Part shown: piece by piece, positions 37,507 to 46,972 of the stretch
How the letters are laid out: each line of letters opens with the position of its first letter
How positions within the stretch are numbered: the first letter of the stretch is position 1
NCBI RefSeq assembly: GCF_015752205.1
Contig: NZ_JADOVG010000001.1
Location: 1 to 64,000 of the forward strand
Length of the DNA stretch: 64,000 bases
Direction: 5' to 3'
Source of the DNA: Polaromonas sp. CG_9.7
GTDB taxonomy: Bacteria; Pseudomonadota; Gammaproteobacteria; Burkholderiales; Burkholderiaceae_C
Program-made: the position numbers and the translations under genes
Notes under the pieces: generated by a model
Seen by the model: the letters and a program-made list of their open reading frames with translations, nothing else
Databases searched by the model: none
Told to the model about the DNA's origin: nothing

Positions 37507-38627
37507 ATACTTCCGTCATTTCCCGCATCCATGTCGGCTACGAGCAGCCACTGCCCGAATCAGCCCTTTGCACGACCCGCCATGCCTGGGCGCGCGTGCC
37601 GGTCGAGCCAACGCAGGCCGAGCGGGCGGCGCTGAAAGACCGTATCCGCAGCCTGCTGGAAGCCAAAAACGCCGTCATGGTGTCGCACTTCTATGTGCAC
37701 CCCGACCTGCAGGACCTGGCCGAGGAAACCGGGGGGCTGGTCAGCGATTCGCTGGAAATGGCGCGCTTCGGGCGCGACCATGCGGCGCAGACGCTGGTGG
37801 TGTCGGGCGTTCGCTTCATGGGCGAAACCGCCAGGATTTTGTCGCCCGAAAAGCGCGTGCTGATGCCCGACCTGGACGCCACCTGCTCGCTCGACCTGGG
37901 CTGCCCGATTGACGAATTCAGCGCCTTTTGCGACGCGCACCCTGACCGCGCGGTGGTGGTGTATGCCAACACCAGCGCAGCCGTCAAGGCGCGGGCCGAC
38001 TGGGTCGTCACGTCGAGCTGCGCGCTGGACATTGTTCGCGCCCTCAAGGAAAGCGGCCAGAAAATCCTCTGGGCGCCCGACCGGCACCTGGGCGGCTACA
38101 TCCAGCGCGAGACCGGCGCCGACATGGTGATGTGGAACGGCGCGTGCATCGTGCATGACGAGTTCAAGGCCTTCGAGCTGCAGGCGTTGATGCAGGCGCA
38201 CCCGCTGGCCAAGGTGCTGGTGCATCCAGAATCGCCGCTCGATGTGGTGGCGCTGGCCGACGCGGTCGGCTCGACCTCGGCCATTTTGAAAGCGGCGCGC
38301 GAAATGGACGCGCCCGAATTCATCGTCGCCACCGACAACGGCATGATGCACAAGCTGCGCTCGCTGAACCCCGGCAAGGTCTTCATCGAAGCGCCCACAG
38401 CCGGCAACAGCGCTACCTGCAAAAGCTGCGCGCACTGCCCGTGGATGGCGATGAACTCTCTGGCCGGGCTGGCGCAGGTGCTGGAAAGCGGCGCGAACGA
38501 AGTCCACATCGACCCGGCGCTCGGCCTGCGCGCCCGCCTGCCGATTGACCGCATGCTGGCCTTCACGGCCGCGCTCAAAACCGGCCAGCCCACTACCGGG
38601 CTGGTGCCGAACATCGGCGCGGCTTGA
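37503..38627 (+). CDS. nadA: Quinolinate synthase A
   Basis: A 374-residue enzyme condensing iminoaspartate with dihydroxyacetone phosphate. Cluster cysteines are seen in [19 protein letters not shown] and [32 protein letters not shown] and [13 protein letters not shown] are family-specific. Its substrate comes from NadB, encoded at the right edge of the window, and its product goes to NadC. Confidence 0.97.
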   Translation: MNTSVISRIHVGYEQPLPESALCTTRHAWARVPVEPTQAERAALKDRIRSLLEAKNAVMVSHFYVHPDLQDLAEETGGLVSDSLEMARFGRDHAAQTLVVSGVRFMGETARILSPEKRVLMPDLDATCSLDLGCPIDEFSAFCDAHPDRAVVVYANTSAAVKARADWVVTSSCALDIVRALKESGQKILWAPDRHLGGYIQRETGADMVMWNGACIVHDEFKAFELQALMQAHPLAKVLVHPESPLDVVALADAVGSTSAILKAAREMDAPEFIVATDNGMMHKLRSLNPGKVFIEAPTAGNSATCKSCAHCPWMAMNSLAGLAQVLESGANEVHIDPALGLRARLPIDRMLAFTAALKTGQPTTGLVPNIGAA

Positions 38628-38639
38628 GGGCATCCGCTT

Positions 38640-38676
38640 TACGCCCTCTCCCTCTGGGAGAGAGCAAGGGTGAGGA
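38640..38676. repeat. CCCTCTCCCTC-type palindromic repeat
   Basis: CCCTCTCCCTCTGGGAGAGA forms a hairpin downstream of nadA and is followed by GGGTGAGG. Its position suggests it helps end nadA transcription. A partial dispersed-repeat core (TTTTTTGATAGCTGATT) follows at about 38703-38720. Confidence 0.55.
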
Positions 38677-38751
38677 CTAGCGGTGCCTTCGCCTTAAATG
38701 CTCCTTTTTTGATAGCTGATTATGACCGCCTGACGTGCGGAAAAGGTAAAT

Positions 38752-40524
38752 TTGACTCATATTTCCGCACGCATCGACTTCACTGACCCGCACGACAGCG
38801 CCGCGCCGCGCCTGCGCCATGCCTTTGGAGCGCCGCGCGCCGTGCTGGTGGCGCATGAACTGCACGAAGTGCGCGCCGTGCTCGATGCGGTGCAGGCCGC
38901 CGCCGGGCAGGGACGCTGGTGCATCGGCTATGTTCGCTACGAAGCCGCCCCGGCTTTTGACACTGCGCTTGCCGCGCATCCCGCCGACGGCCCGCTGGCC
39001 TGGTTTGCCGTGCATGATGCGCCCTTGCCCTTGCCCTGGCCTGAAGGCGACAACGCCGCAGCCGCCCGCGTTGAATGGCGTGACACCTGCCCGCGCCCGG
39101 CGTTTGACGCGGCCGTGGCGCACATTCAGCAAGCCATTGCCGCCGGCGAGCTGTACCAGGTGAACCTGACCGCGCCGCACTTGGGCGGGTGGGCTGGCGA
39201 ACCCGAAGCAGGCGCGGCGCCGGCCCTGTTCGCCGCCCTGCAGCGCGCCCAACCCGGTGGCTACGCGGCCTTCATCGACACCGGCGATGAGCAACTGCTG
39301 TCGGTGTCACCCGAACTGTTTTTTGACTGGCAAAACGGCAGCATCCTGGCCCGGCCCATGAAAGGCACGGCCGCGCGCGGCGCCACGCCAGAAGCTGACG
39401 CCGCCCAGGCCGACGCCCTGCGTGCATCGCCCAAGGAGCGCGCCGAAAACGTCATGATCGTGGACCTGCTGCGCAACGACATCTCGCGCATCGCCCAGCC
39501 TTTCAGCGTGCGGGTGCCGCGACTGTTTCACACCGAAGGATTGCCCAGCGTGTGGCAGATGACGTCAGACGTGCAGGCCACAACCCGCGCCGGCACCACG
39601 CTGGCCGACGTGTTCGGCGCGCTGTTTCCCTGCGGCTCGGTCACTGGCGCGCCCAAGGTGCGCGCCATGCAGATGATCCGCGCGCTGGAAGCCGGGCCGC
39701 GCGGCGTGTACTGCGGCGCCATCGGCGTCGTGCGGCCAGCTGAGCCGGGGCAGGGCATCCGGGCCACGTTCAACGTGCCGATCCGCACCGTCATCGTCCG
39801 GGGCGACGGGCTGCGCTGCGGCATTGGCAGCGGCATTACCTCCAGCGCGCTGCCTGACGCCGAATGGCAGGAGTGGCGCGACAAGCGCAAATTTCTGGAG
39901 CGCGCCAGCCAGAGTTTCGACCTGCTGGAAACCTTGGCGCTTGAAAACGGCCAGCTGCGCCATGCCGCCGCGCATCTGGCGCGGATGGCCGGCGCCGCAG
40001 CGCACTTCGGCTATTTGTGGAATGCGGCCATCGTGCAGCGTTGCCTGGACGCGTTGGCGCAAGCGCATCCGCAAGGCCTGTGGCGCGTGCGCTTGCTACT
40101 CAATGCCCGAGGCCAGGCCCATGCCGAAGCCTTTGCCATGGACTCCTCACCCGCCCGCGTCCGTCTGCAACTCGCTGCCAGTCCGCTCATCGACGCGCAG
40201 AGTGAATTTGTGCGCTTCAAGACCACGCGGCGCGCCCATTACAACGCCTTCACGCCCACCGTGCCTGATGTTTTTGACACCGTGCTGTGGAATGAACAGC
40301 GCGAAATCACCGAATGCACGCGCGGCAACCTGGCGATGTTGATGGATGACCGCTGGGTCACGCCGCCGCTGGCCTGCGGGCTGCTGCCCGGCGTGGGCCG
40401 GGCGCTGGCACTGCAGGCGGGCCAGATGGTTGAGTCGGTGGTTCGGCTGGACGACCTGCCGTGTGTAAAGGCTTGGGCTTTTGTCAACAGCCTGCGCGGC
40501 TGGCTGTCAGCCGAACTTGCCTGA
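38752..40524 (+). CDS. pabB: Fused aminodeoxychorismate synthase I and 4-amino-4-deoxychorismate lyase
   Basis: A 590-residue protein, started at a TTG with GGAAAAGG just upstream. Residues about 1-375 form PabB: the active-site lysine lies in ARPMKGTAARG, with ERAENVMIVDLLRNDISRIA and FPCGSVTGAPKVRAM. Residues about 380-590 form a class IV aminotransferase-like PabC domain (LLETLALENG, REITECTRGNLAM, GLLPGVGRALAL). One chain thus makes aminodeoxychorismate and cleaves it to p-aminobenzoate for folate, given a PabA glutaminase from elsewhere. Confidence 0.92.
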   Translation: MTHISARIDFTDPHDSAAPRLRHAFGAPRAVLVAHELHEVRAVLDAVQAAAGQGRWCIGYVRYEAAPAFDTALAAHPADGPLAWFAVHDAPLPLPWPEGDNAAAARVEWRDTCPRPAFDAAVAHIQQAIAAGELYQVNLTAPHLGGWAGEPEAGAAPALFAALQRAQPGGYAAFIDTGDEQLLSVSPELFFDWQNGSILARPMKGTAARGATPEADAAQADALRASPKERAENVMIVDLLRNDISRIAQPFSVRVPRLFHTEGLPSVWQMTSDVQATTRAGTTLADVFGALFPCGSVTGAPKVRAMQMIRALEAGPRGVYCGAIGVVRPAEPGQGIRATFNVPIRTVIVRGDGLRCGIGSGITSSALPDAEWQEWRDKRKFLERASQSFDLLETLALENGQLRHAAAHLARMAGAAAHFGYLWNAAIVQRCLDALAQAHPQGLWRVRLLLNARGQAHAEAFAMDSSPARVRLQLAASPLIDAQSEFVRFKTTRRAHYNAFTPTVPDVFDTVLWNEQREITECTRGNLAMLMDDRWVTPPLACGLLPGVGRALALQAGQMVESVVRLDDLPCVKAWAFVNSLRGWLSAELA

Positions 40525-40556
40525 TCGCCGGCCAGCCGCGCAAAAAGCGTCAAGGC

Positions 40557-41603
40557 TTATTGGGAAGAATGGGCAGGTAAAAGCTGTTTTGCCAGCGCTA
40601 TAGAAAAGTCCTGCGCCGCTGACCAGCGCAGATGAAGGGCGTCTGTGAACGCCGCGTTCGAGGTTTTCAATTCCGAGTCAGCGTCCCAGAAGCGGGCAGA
40701 GGTAGCCTTCAACGATTGGACGAGCCTGGCGTCGAAGTCGTTGATAAACTCGCCGCTGGCGTCTTCCGTGGTCTTCCAGTCAGGATGAAGGGGCGAGGAC
40801 ACCACGGTGAATGGCCGTCCTTCCTTTTGCAGGCGTTGCGCCAGGGATTCCAGTGCCTGAAAACACGTGGGGTCCAGCGGCTTGGACTGCCCATAGCCCA
40901 TTCCAAGCAGGCTGTCTGCGGTCTTGAGCGGACCATCGCCATAGGCGGTGAAAACCAGCGGATCAAGCTCAACGAGGTTGGCGCGCCGGGCCTTGACCCG
41001 ACGTGCGTTGCCCATCAGCGATACCGGCGAAAAATACCGCAGGTAGTAGGGCCATGGCGAGGCACCGCCATAGACGTAGTCGTCTGCATCCTGCCGGTTG
41101 AAAATTGCCTGTCGGTTAATGCTGCATTCAGAAAAATCTTGCGGCGCCGCGATCAGCACCACTTGCCGGATGGACGGCAGGCGGTCGAGCAACCAGTTGG
41201 CGGTGAATGCCGACTGGTTGACATGCAGGCCGCAAAAAGCGCCGTTGAGCGGCTTGAGGACGCCTTTTGACTGGCTGGCCACGGTTGCACCATCAAAATG
41301 GCGCCACGCGACCGAGGAGCCGATAACCAGCAGATTCGGCGACCCTGCCGGTTGCTCGCGCATGAAAGAGAGCTTCTCATCGATGCAAAGCGAGTTGGCA
41401 AAGGCCGGCGGCGGCAGGTTGTCAGTGGACTGGAGCATAAGCAGCGCGCCGTAAAACGCCGCCAGTGCGCCAGACACGCCGAGCAGAACAAAAGCCAGGT
41501 AACGCCTGAAGGCGAATGCCGGCGCAGCGGCTGCGTTGCCGGCGTTGGTGTCTGTTGACGCGTCAGGCCTGTTCGTGTTGAATTTTTTCGCGATTTGGGC
41601 CAT
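40557..41603 (-). CDS. Membrane-anchored SGNH-like protein of an acyl-transfer operon
   Basis: A 348-residue protein with one N-terminal transmembrane helix (about 35-58) and a periplasmic domain. LLVIGSSVAWRHFDG (Ser97 at the GDS position) and a C-terminal TDALHLRW (Asp321, His324) give the catalytic set of SGNH/AlgX/DltD-like proteins, which act with MBOAT proteins to place acyl groups on surface polymers. It is the last gene of the MBOAT-FkbH-ACP operon, 5 bp from the ACP. Inference: it plays the DltD/AlgX role. Confidence 0.75.
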   Translation of the reverse strand: MAQIAKKFNTNRPDASTDTNAGNAAAAPAFAFRRYLAFVLLGVSGALAAFYGALLMLQSTDNLPPPAFANSLCIDEKLSFMREQPAGSPNLLVIGSSVAWRHFDGATVASQSKGVLKPLNGAFCGLHVNQSAFTANWLLDRLPSIRQVVLIAAPQDFSECSINRQAIFNRQDADDYVYGGASPWPYYLRYFSPVSLMGNARRVKARRANLVELDPLVFTAYGDGPLKTADSLLGMGYGQSKPLDPTCFQALESLAQRLQKEGRPFTVVSSPLHPDWKTTEDASGEFINDFDARLVQSLKATSARFWDADSELKTSNAAFTDALHLRWSAAQDFSIALAKQLLPAHSSQ

Positions 41604-41608
41604 GGCGG

Positions 41609-41857
41609 TCAGCGTCCCGCCAGCTTGGTCTGGATCAGCTGGGCAAACTGACCTACATCGTGCAGTGACTCCAGCTCCGCAGTTCGAAAGCGGATGCCAA
41701 AGCGCACTTCGGCCGCGACGATCAGGTTGACGTGCGCCTGGCTGTCCCAGCCTTCAATGTCTTCGGCCGTGGTTTTGGTGGTCAGTGCAATGTCATCGTT
41801 GTCGAACACATCCCTGAAGACTTGGTTCAACGTGTGCAGGATTTCTGTTTCGGTCAT
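41609..41857 (-). CDS. Dedicated acyl carrier protein
   Basis: An 82-residue acyl carrier protein with phosphopantetheine Ser39 in EGWDSQAHVNLIV. It differs from fatty-acid ACP, which has DSLD, and resembles carriers that work with FkbH-like proteins. It overlaps the FkbH gene by 4 bases, so carrier and loading enzyme are made together. Confidence 0.9.
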   Translation of the reverse strand: MTETEILHTLNQVFRDVFDNDDIALTTKTTAEDIEGWDSQAHVNLIVAAEVRFGIRFRTAELESLHDVGQFAQLIQTKLAGR

Positions 41858-43779
41858 GTGTTGTTCACCTTGATAAAGTGTGTGGAAGGAAGGTTCGATG
41901 TCAGCGCATACTGCCAGAAGGTCGAGCCCGGATCAGTGCCTTGCGGTGCCGGCCGCGCCACAAAACCCAGCCGTTGGTAATGCCCGGCGACCATGCCGTT
42001 GCGCGGCGTGGCGCGGTATTGGCCGATCAGCGCCTTTTTGCCACGCTGCGCTGCCGCAGCCGCCAACACGCCCAGCACAGCTTCCTCAACCTGCCGGCCG
42101 AGCACGCGGCAGCTCATGAGCCAGGTGTCAATTAGCAGCTCGTCAGGCAGCAAGCCCGCATCGGGCCGCGCCAGCAGCACGCTGATCAGGCCGTTGTCGC
42201 CAAACTTGTCTGACAGGCGCAGCGCCAGCGCCACCGCTTGCGGGTCGCCGGCGAGTTGTGCTACCTCGGCTTCGGTGTAACGGCGCGTGGTCAGGTTGAA
42301 CTGGTTGGTCTTGTTGATCAGCTGCGTCACGCGCGGCAGTTCGGCCTTGCCGACCGGTGCGGCGGTCAGCGTCATGTCCAGGCCGCGCAGATAGCCGGCG
42401 ATGTCGGTGGACTCGCCCAGCGCCGCTTTGCGTTCGGCGTTCAGCGCATAGCTGCGTCCACGCGCGGCGTCGTCCAGCGTGAAGGACACGGGCTCGAAAT
42501 AGCCGGCTGCAGCAAGGCAGGAGGGGTAGCCGGACACGTCCTCGGGCAGTTCCGGCACAGCGACTTCGGGCAGCTCGCGCCTGACGATGTCCCGCTCAGC
42601 TGGGTTATCGTCGACAAACACCAAGCTGTCCAGACCGATGTCGAGCATGCCAGCGATACGGCGCAGGTTGCCTGCCTTGTCGTCCCAGTTGGCGACAAAG
42701 GCTGCAATGTCGGCGCGCCGGAGCGCCATTTCCGGATGAGCAAATCCTGCCTCGGCCACGGCCGCGTCGTTCTTGCTGCACACCGCCAAAATGATGCCGC
42801 GCTGCGCCAGCAGGCCGGCGTAGCGCTGAAAGGCCAGATACGCCTCGCCGGTCGGGTTTCCCTGGCCCAGGCGGATGCCGTCCAGGCCGTCATCACCGAT
42901 CACGCCGCCCCACAGCGTGTTGTCCAGGTCGAGCACCAGGCATTTGCGCGACAGGCCAGCCACGGCAGCGGCAATGCGCGCCAGCAGGTCGCCGTAGACC
43001 GGCGCTAAGGTCGGGCTGACCAGCTGCTTGGCCTGGTGCCAGCGGACCGGGTCGGCGATGCCCTGCCCGTGACCGCCCTGCGCCGCTGTCCAGGCGAGGT
43101 CGAGCAGCAATACGCCGTCCTGCCGCGCTGCGGCGCGAATGCCGGCGTTGAGCCGCTCAATCACCGCATGCGGCGCGGCCGGAACCAGCCCTTCAAAAGA
43201 CCCGAAGACCGGCGGGTCGGCGGGCACCAGGGTCTGCTGCACCACCTGGGCGGCATGGCGCTCGCGCGCCTGGCGCCACAACAGCCGCAATTCGTCGACA
43301 CGGGCTTCGACGGCGGCGGCGACTTCGGCCTCGGAGGCGTTCAGCGGCAACTGCAGCGGTGCGTCGCGGGCGTCCAGCGCCAGCACCACCACCTGCGGCG
43401 CAAAGTCGGCCAGTTCGGCATTGCCTGCCAGCAGCGCCTGCCGGTACTGTCCGTAGGGCGCCAGCCAGGTCGAGAGGGCCAGCCGGCGCTGCAGCCCGGC
43501 CACGCGGATGGCCGGCAGCAGGTGGTCTACGGTGTGCGATGCCAGGATCGCCATGCGCAGCAGCGTGAAGCCGCTGGGGTGCTGGGTTTTTTCCTCAGCC
43601 AAGCTGGCAAGCCCTTCGGCGGCCAGGCGGTCCAGGCGGCCCGTCAGGGTGAAGTCGCGCTGGAATCCGGCCAGACGGGCCGCCAGCGCCAGGCGCACCG
43701 CCGGGTCTGCCTCTTGTCGCGCTTGGCTGATGGCTGCGCCGAGGTCGGGATGTTGCACAAGCCAGAAAAGTGAGTCCAC
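41854..43779 (-). CDS. FkbH-like HAD-IIIC protein (acyl carrier loading)
   Basis: A 641-residue protein from a GTG with CCGGAG 9 bases upstream; longer upstream frames overlap the MBOAT gene and are unlikely. The N-terminal 270 residues resemble the SGNH-like part of FkbH proteins. The HAD domain has the nucleophile motif DLDNT (284-288), then GGVIGDDG, AVCSKND and VFVDDNPAERD. The family-specific QLINKTNQFNLTTRRYTEAEV links to a C-terminal GNAT-like domain. FkbH proteins load a glyceryl unit from 1,3-bisphosphoglycerate onto an ACP. Together with the coupled ACP and MBOAT, transfer of a glyceryl-type group to a surface glycan is inferred. Confidence 0.85.
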   Translation of the reverse strand: MDSLFWLVQHPDLGAAISQARQEADPAVRLALAARLAGFQRDFTLTGRLDRLAAEGLASLAEEKTQHPSGFTLLRMAILASHTVDHLLPAIRVAGLQRRLALSTWLAPYGQYRQALLAGNAELADFAPQVVVLALDARDAPLQLPLNASEAEVAAAVEARVDELRLLWRQARERHAAQVVQQTLVPADPPVFGSFEGLVPAAPHAVIERLNAGIRAAARQDGVLLLDLAWTAAQGGHGQGIADPVRWHQAKQLVSPTLAPVYGDLLARIAAAVAGLSRKCLVLDLDNTLWGGVIGDDGLDGIRLGQGNPTGEAYLAFQRYAGLLAQRGIILAVCSKNDAAVAEAGFAHPEMALRRADIAAFVANWDDKAGNLRRIAGMLDIGLDSLVFVDDNPAERDIVRRELPEVAVPELPEDVSGYPSCLAAAGYFEPVSFTLDDAARGRSYALNAERKAALGESTDIAGYLRGLDMTLTAAPVGKAELPRVTQLINKTNQFNLTTRRYTEAEVAQLAGDPQAVALALRLSDKFGDNGLISVLLARPDAGLLPDELLIDTWLMSCRVLGRQVEEAVLGVLAAAAAQRGKKALIGQYRATPRNGMVAGHYQRLGFVARPAPQGTDPGSTFWQYALTSNLPSTHFIKVNNT

Positions 43780-43813
43780 TGAAAATTGCTCCGGGTGAAG
43801 GTCTGAAGGAAGG

Positions 43814-45409
43814 TCAGAATTGGAAATAAAGAAACTCGGTAGGCGCGGCCGAAAATGCGCGGGCCAGCGCAAAGAAGCCGAGCACGCCGACAGCAATGCC
43901 GATGGCAGGCGCAGGGCGCCAAGTGATGACGGACAGCGACTTTTCCAGCCAGTGTTCGCGCGGCCGCCAGTTGAGTGCGGTGCGGTAGTGGCGCATCCAT
44001 TGCTGGGTGTTCGGCAAACTCCAGACAAACACCATCAGCAACGCGATAGGCGTGAAATCGGAGCGCGCGATCTGGCCGAGCGATTGCAGCAGCGTGAGGT
44101 TCACCATGGGCGCGATGAAGGCATCGACCACCGGCACCGTGTTGCTCAAGCCGGTCATCCCAGCCAGCACGGACAGTGCAGCGGGCACGTCGGCCGCACG
44201 AAAAAACACCATGGCGACGACCACGCATAAAAAAGTCAGCAGTACAGCGCTGGCCCGGTGCCAGGCAACTTCGCTGTCGAGCTTCCAGCCGCGTGTCGCC
44301 TTGAATGCCCGCCAGCCATGGGCCACCACGAGGTAAAAACCGTGCAGCAGCCCGAACACCACGAACTGCCAGCCGGCACCGTGCCAGACGCCCGAGATGA
44401 ACATCGTCAGCGAGGTTGGGTAGGCGACCAGCGCAAAAAAGGTACCCCCTGTCATCTTGCCCCGGCGCGGCGGCGGCTTGCCCGCCGCCATCCGGGCACG
44501 GGTGACCCGCAGCACAATGGGGTTGTAGATATAGGCGGTCAGAAAGCGCGTCAGCGTCATGTGCCAGCGCGACCAGAATTCGATCACGTTGCGCGCCTTG
44601 AAGGGGCTGTCGAAGTTGGCCGGCAGGCTGATGCCAAACAGCAGGCCCAGTCCGATGGCCATGTCGGTGTAGCCGGAAAAATCGAAATAGATCTGCAGGG
44701 TATAGCTCAGCGCACCGGCCCAGGCGTCATGCATCGAAAGCGCCATGCCACCGGCAGCGGCGGCAAAGACCGGGGACGCAGTCTCCCCCAGCGGGTCGGC
44801 CAGGATGACCTTCTTGAACAGTCCCAGCAAAAACAGCGTGGAGCCCAAGGCGATGTTGTCCAGCCGGGGCCGGAAATGGGCAGGATCGCGGAACTGGTCG
44901 AGCATTTCGCGGTGATGCGTGATGGGGCCTGCGATCAGCTGTGGAAAAAAGGTCATGAACAGGCTATAGCTCAGGAAATCGTGTTCCACGACCGCGCCGT
45001 CGTGGGCATCGACCAGGTAGGCGATCTGCTGGAAGGTGAAAAACGAAATGGCCAGCGGCAGCACAATCTCGTTCATCGACCAGCCCAGGCCAGTGGCCTG
45101 GTCAAGCGTGCGCACCAGAAAACCGGTGTACTTGTAATAGCCAAGCAATAAAAGATTGGCCATGACTCCCAGCACCAGCGCAACCCGGGACGGGCGCTTG
45201 AGCAGGTAGCCGCCCAGCAGGTAATTGAAGGCCATGCTGCCCACCAGCAGCGGCACATAGCCCGGGTTCCACCAGCCATAAAACACCAGCGATGCAATCG
45301 TCAGCCAGACGCCCGCCAGTCGCTGCTGGCCCATGCCTGCCAGCAAAAAAAATCCCAGTAGCACCAGGGGCAGGAATCCGGCAATAAAAATGGCAGAGTT
45401 GAAAAGCAC
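43814..45409 (-). CDS. MBOAT family O-acyltransferase
   Basis: A 531-residue membrane-bound O-acyltransferase of the AlgI/DltB group with about 11 hydrophobic segments. The two conserved histidines are His343 (SGVWHGAGW) and His356 (LLHG); QIYFDFSGYTDMAIGLGLLFG and FWSRWHMTLTRFL are strong family marks. It moves an acyl group across or onto the periplasmic side. It is the first gene of the operon MBOAT-FkbH-ACP-SGNH, with 34 bp to FkbH. Confidence 0.93.
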   Translation of the reverse strand: MLFNSAIFIAGFLPLVLLGFFLLAGMGQQRLAGVWLTIASLVFYGWWNPGYVPLLVGSMAFNYLLGGYLLKRPSRVALVLGVMANLLLLGYYKYTGFLVRTLDQATGLGWSMNEIVLPLAISFFTFQQIAYLVDAHDGAVVEHDFLSYSLFMTFFPQLIAGPITHHREMLDQFRDPAHFRPRLDNIALGSTLFLLGLFKKVILADPLGETASPVFAAAAGGMALSMHDAWAGALSYTLQIYFDFSGYTDMAIGLGLLFGISLPANFDSPFKARNVIEFWSRWHMTLTRFLTAYIYNPIVLRVTRARMAAGKPPPRRGKMTGGTFFALVAYPTSLTMFISGVWHGAGWQFVVFGLLHGFYLVVAHGWRAFKATRGWKLDSEVAWHRASAVLLTFLCVVVAMVFFRAADVPAALSVLAGMTGLSNTVPVVDAFIAPMVNLTLLQSLGQIARSDFTPIALLMVFVWSLPNTQQWMRHYRTALNWRPREHWLEKSLSVITWRPAPAIGIAVGVLGFFALARAFSAAPTEFLYFQF

Positions 45410-45850
45410 TGCAGTCTCCTTGGGGAAACGGCGCTGGGTTGACCGCGCAGCAATTGATGAAGTTAGGTAGGCCAGTCGTTCGCGAAAAACGAACGCGCAA
45501 AGGCAGACCGAAAAAATTCAGAGATCAGCAGGGGGGGTAATGAAATGTCTCAAGTCACGCAGTGGCAAGGCGTTCCGTGAGAAACGCAAGGCGCGTGACG
45601 CAAGGGGTAACAACCTAAGGCGGCGTCACTGAGCAAAAATAGCCGCGTGGTAACTCGCGGCCGCGACACAGGGCTGCCGTGGTGGAGGATTTGTTGCCGC
45701 GTATTTGCATGGTGTAACTGTACGCTTCAAAAGCGTGGGTAATAGCGCATGCCGATAGCCCGAACGTACTGTTTTGCATGTCTTTATCAAGGAATTTTTA
45801 GCAAATGCAGGGCTTGAGAGTTGGTTTTGAAGGCTGGGTGTCCGTTAAAA
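45410..45850. other. Upstream region of the MBOAT operon
   Basis: About 440 bp without a supported gene. It holds an exact GTTCG/CGAAC palindrome near 45478-45495 and a nested hairpin at about 45554-45599 (outer GTCACGC/GCGTGAC, inner GCGTT/AACGC). These could be operator or leader RNA elements for the operon on the minus strand. Confidence 0.4.
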
Positions 45851-45852
45851 AC

Positions 45853-45890
45853 AAACAGCCTGTTCAAGTAACCGAACAGGCTGGTGGAGT
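45853..45890 (-). terminator. Intrinsic terminator of the CDP-sugar operon
   Basis: On the minus strand CAGCCTGTTC and GAACAGGCTG are perfect 10-bp arms with an 8-base loop, followed by TTTGTTTTT. It lies about 45 bp past the last gene of the operon. Confidence 0.85.
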
Positions 45891-45895
45891 GCATT

Positions 45896-45931
45896 TCAGG
45901 TGCTGGCCGGAAATTCGGCCAGCACCTGAAG
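45896..45931 (-). repeat. Perfect GC-rich hairpin directly after the SDR stop codon
   Basis: CAGGTGCTGGCCG and CGGCCAGCACCTG are perfect arms around a 6-base loop, 4 bp or so past the stop codon. There is no U-run after it, so it probably acts as an RNA-stabilising or pausing stem ahead of the true terminator. Confidence 0.75.
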
Positions 45932-45934
45932 TTT

Positions 45935-46972
45935 TCAATACTTCCAGAAAAACCGGTCGTCAATCTGTCCCGTCGCGCTCAGGTACTTGAGCTGCTTGAG
46001 CCGGGTGAAGGGCCGCGCACTGAATGTGGCAGCGTCGATGCCGATGCGCTCGTAAATATCATGCAGTTGCTGCGCGCCCTTGCGTGCGTCCCAGGCGCAC
46101 TGAAAACCGTGCAGCTTTTCATGGATCTTGGCAAAGCTGACGCGGTAGCTGCGGTTGTCGCCGCCTGCCTGGCCAAAGCTCAACTCGCAGCCTGGATAGA
46201 CGTCAGCGACGATCTGGGCGATTTCACGGACCTGGTAGTTGTCCTCGTCATGGCCGACGTTGAAGATCTCGTTGTGGATTGCATCCTGCGGCGCTTCCAG
46301 CGCGCTGGCCACGGCCTGGCAGATGTCGAGCACATGCACCAGGGGACGCCACGGCGTGCCGTCGCTGGTCATGACGATCTTGCCGGTGGTCGCGGCTATG
46401 CCGCAGAGGTTGTTCAGCACGATGTCAAAGCGCATCCGTGGCGAGGCGCCGTAAGCGGTCGCGTTGCGCAGGAAGGTCGGCGAAAAATCCGGCGAGGCCA
46501 GCGCCATCACGTCGCGCTCGACCAGTGTCTTGCATTTCGCATAGGCCGTCTGCGGATTGGTCGGCGACAGCTCGGTCATGGGCTCGTCGCCGGTGGACAC
46601 GCCATAGACGCTGCAGGACGAGGTGTAGACAAAGCGCTTGGCACCCGCCGCCTTGGCGAGTTCGGCCAGCCGCACCGAGGCCTGGTGGTTGATCTGGAAG
46701 GTGAGTTCCGGAACGTTTTCGCCCAGCGGATCATTGGACAGTTCGGCCAGGTGCACGACCGCGTCAATGCCCTCGAGGTCTTCGGCCTGGATGTTGCGGA
46801 TGTCGCGGTTGACGGTGCGCGGGAAACCCGGCACCAGCTGGCTGTCACTGAACAGCCAGCCGTCCCGGTAGTAGCCAGTGTCCAGGCCGACGATTTCATG
46901 GCCGCGAGCCTGAAGAAAAGGGGCGAGCAGGCAGCCGATATAGCCTTCGACGCCAGTGACGAGCAGTTTCAT
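45935..46972 (-). CDS. NAD-dependent sugar epimerase/dehydratase (extended SDR)
   Basis: A 345-residue extended short-chain dehydrogenase. The Rossmann motif VTGVEGYIG opens the protein, the catalytic Ser-Tyr-Lys set is in YTSSCSVYG and YAKCKTLVE, and NVGHDEDNY is a typical substrate-side segment. It probably acts on a nucleotide-linked sugar, most likely a CDP-sugar given its neighbour RfbF. It overlaps the upstream oxidoreductase gene by 4 bases. Confidence 0.85.
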   Translation of the reverse strand: MKLLVTGVEGYIGCLLAPFLQARGHEIVGLDTGYYRDGWLFSDSQLVPGFPRTVNRDIRNIQAEDLEGIDAVVHLAELSNDPLGENVPELTFQINHQASVRLAELAKAAGAKRFVYTSSCSVYGVSTGDEPMTELSPTNPQTAYAKCKTLVERDVMALASPDFSPTFLRNATAYGASPRMRFDIVLNNLCGIAATTGKIVMTSDGTPWRPLVHVLDICQAVASALEAPQDAIHNEIFNVGHDEDNYQVREIAQIVADVYPGCELSFGQAGGDNRSYRVSFAKIHEKLHGFQCAWDARKGAQQLHDIYERIGIDAATFSARPFTRLKQLKYLSATGQIDDRFFWKY

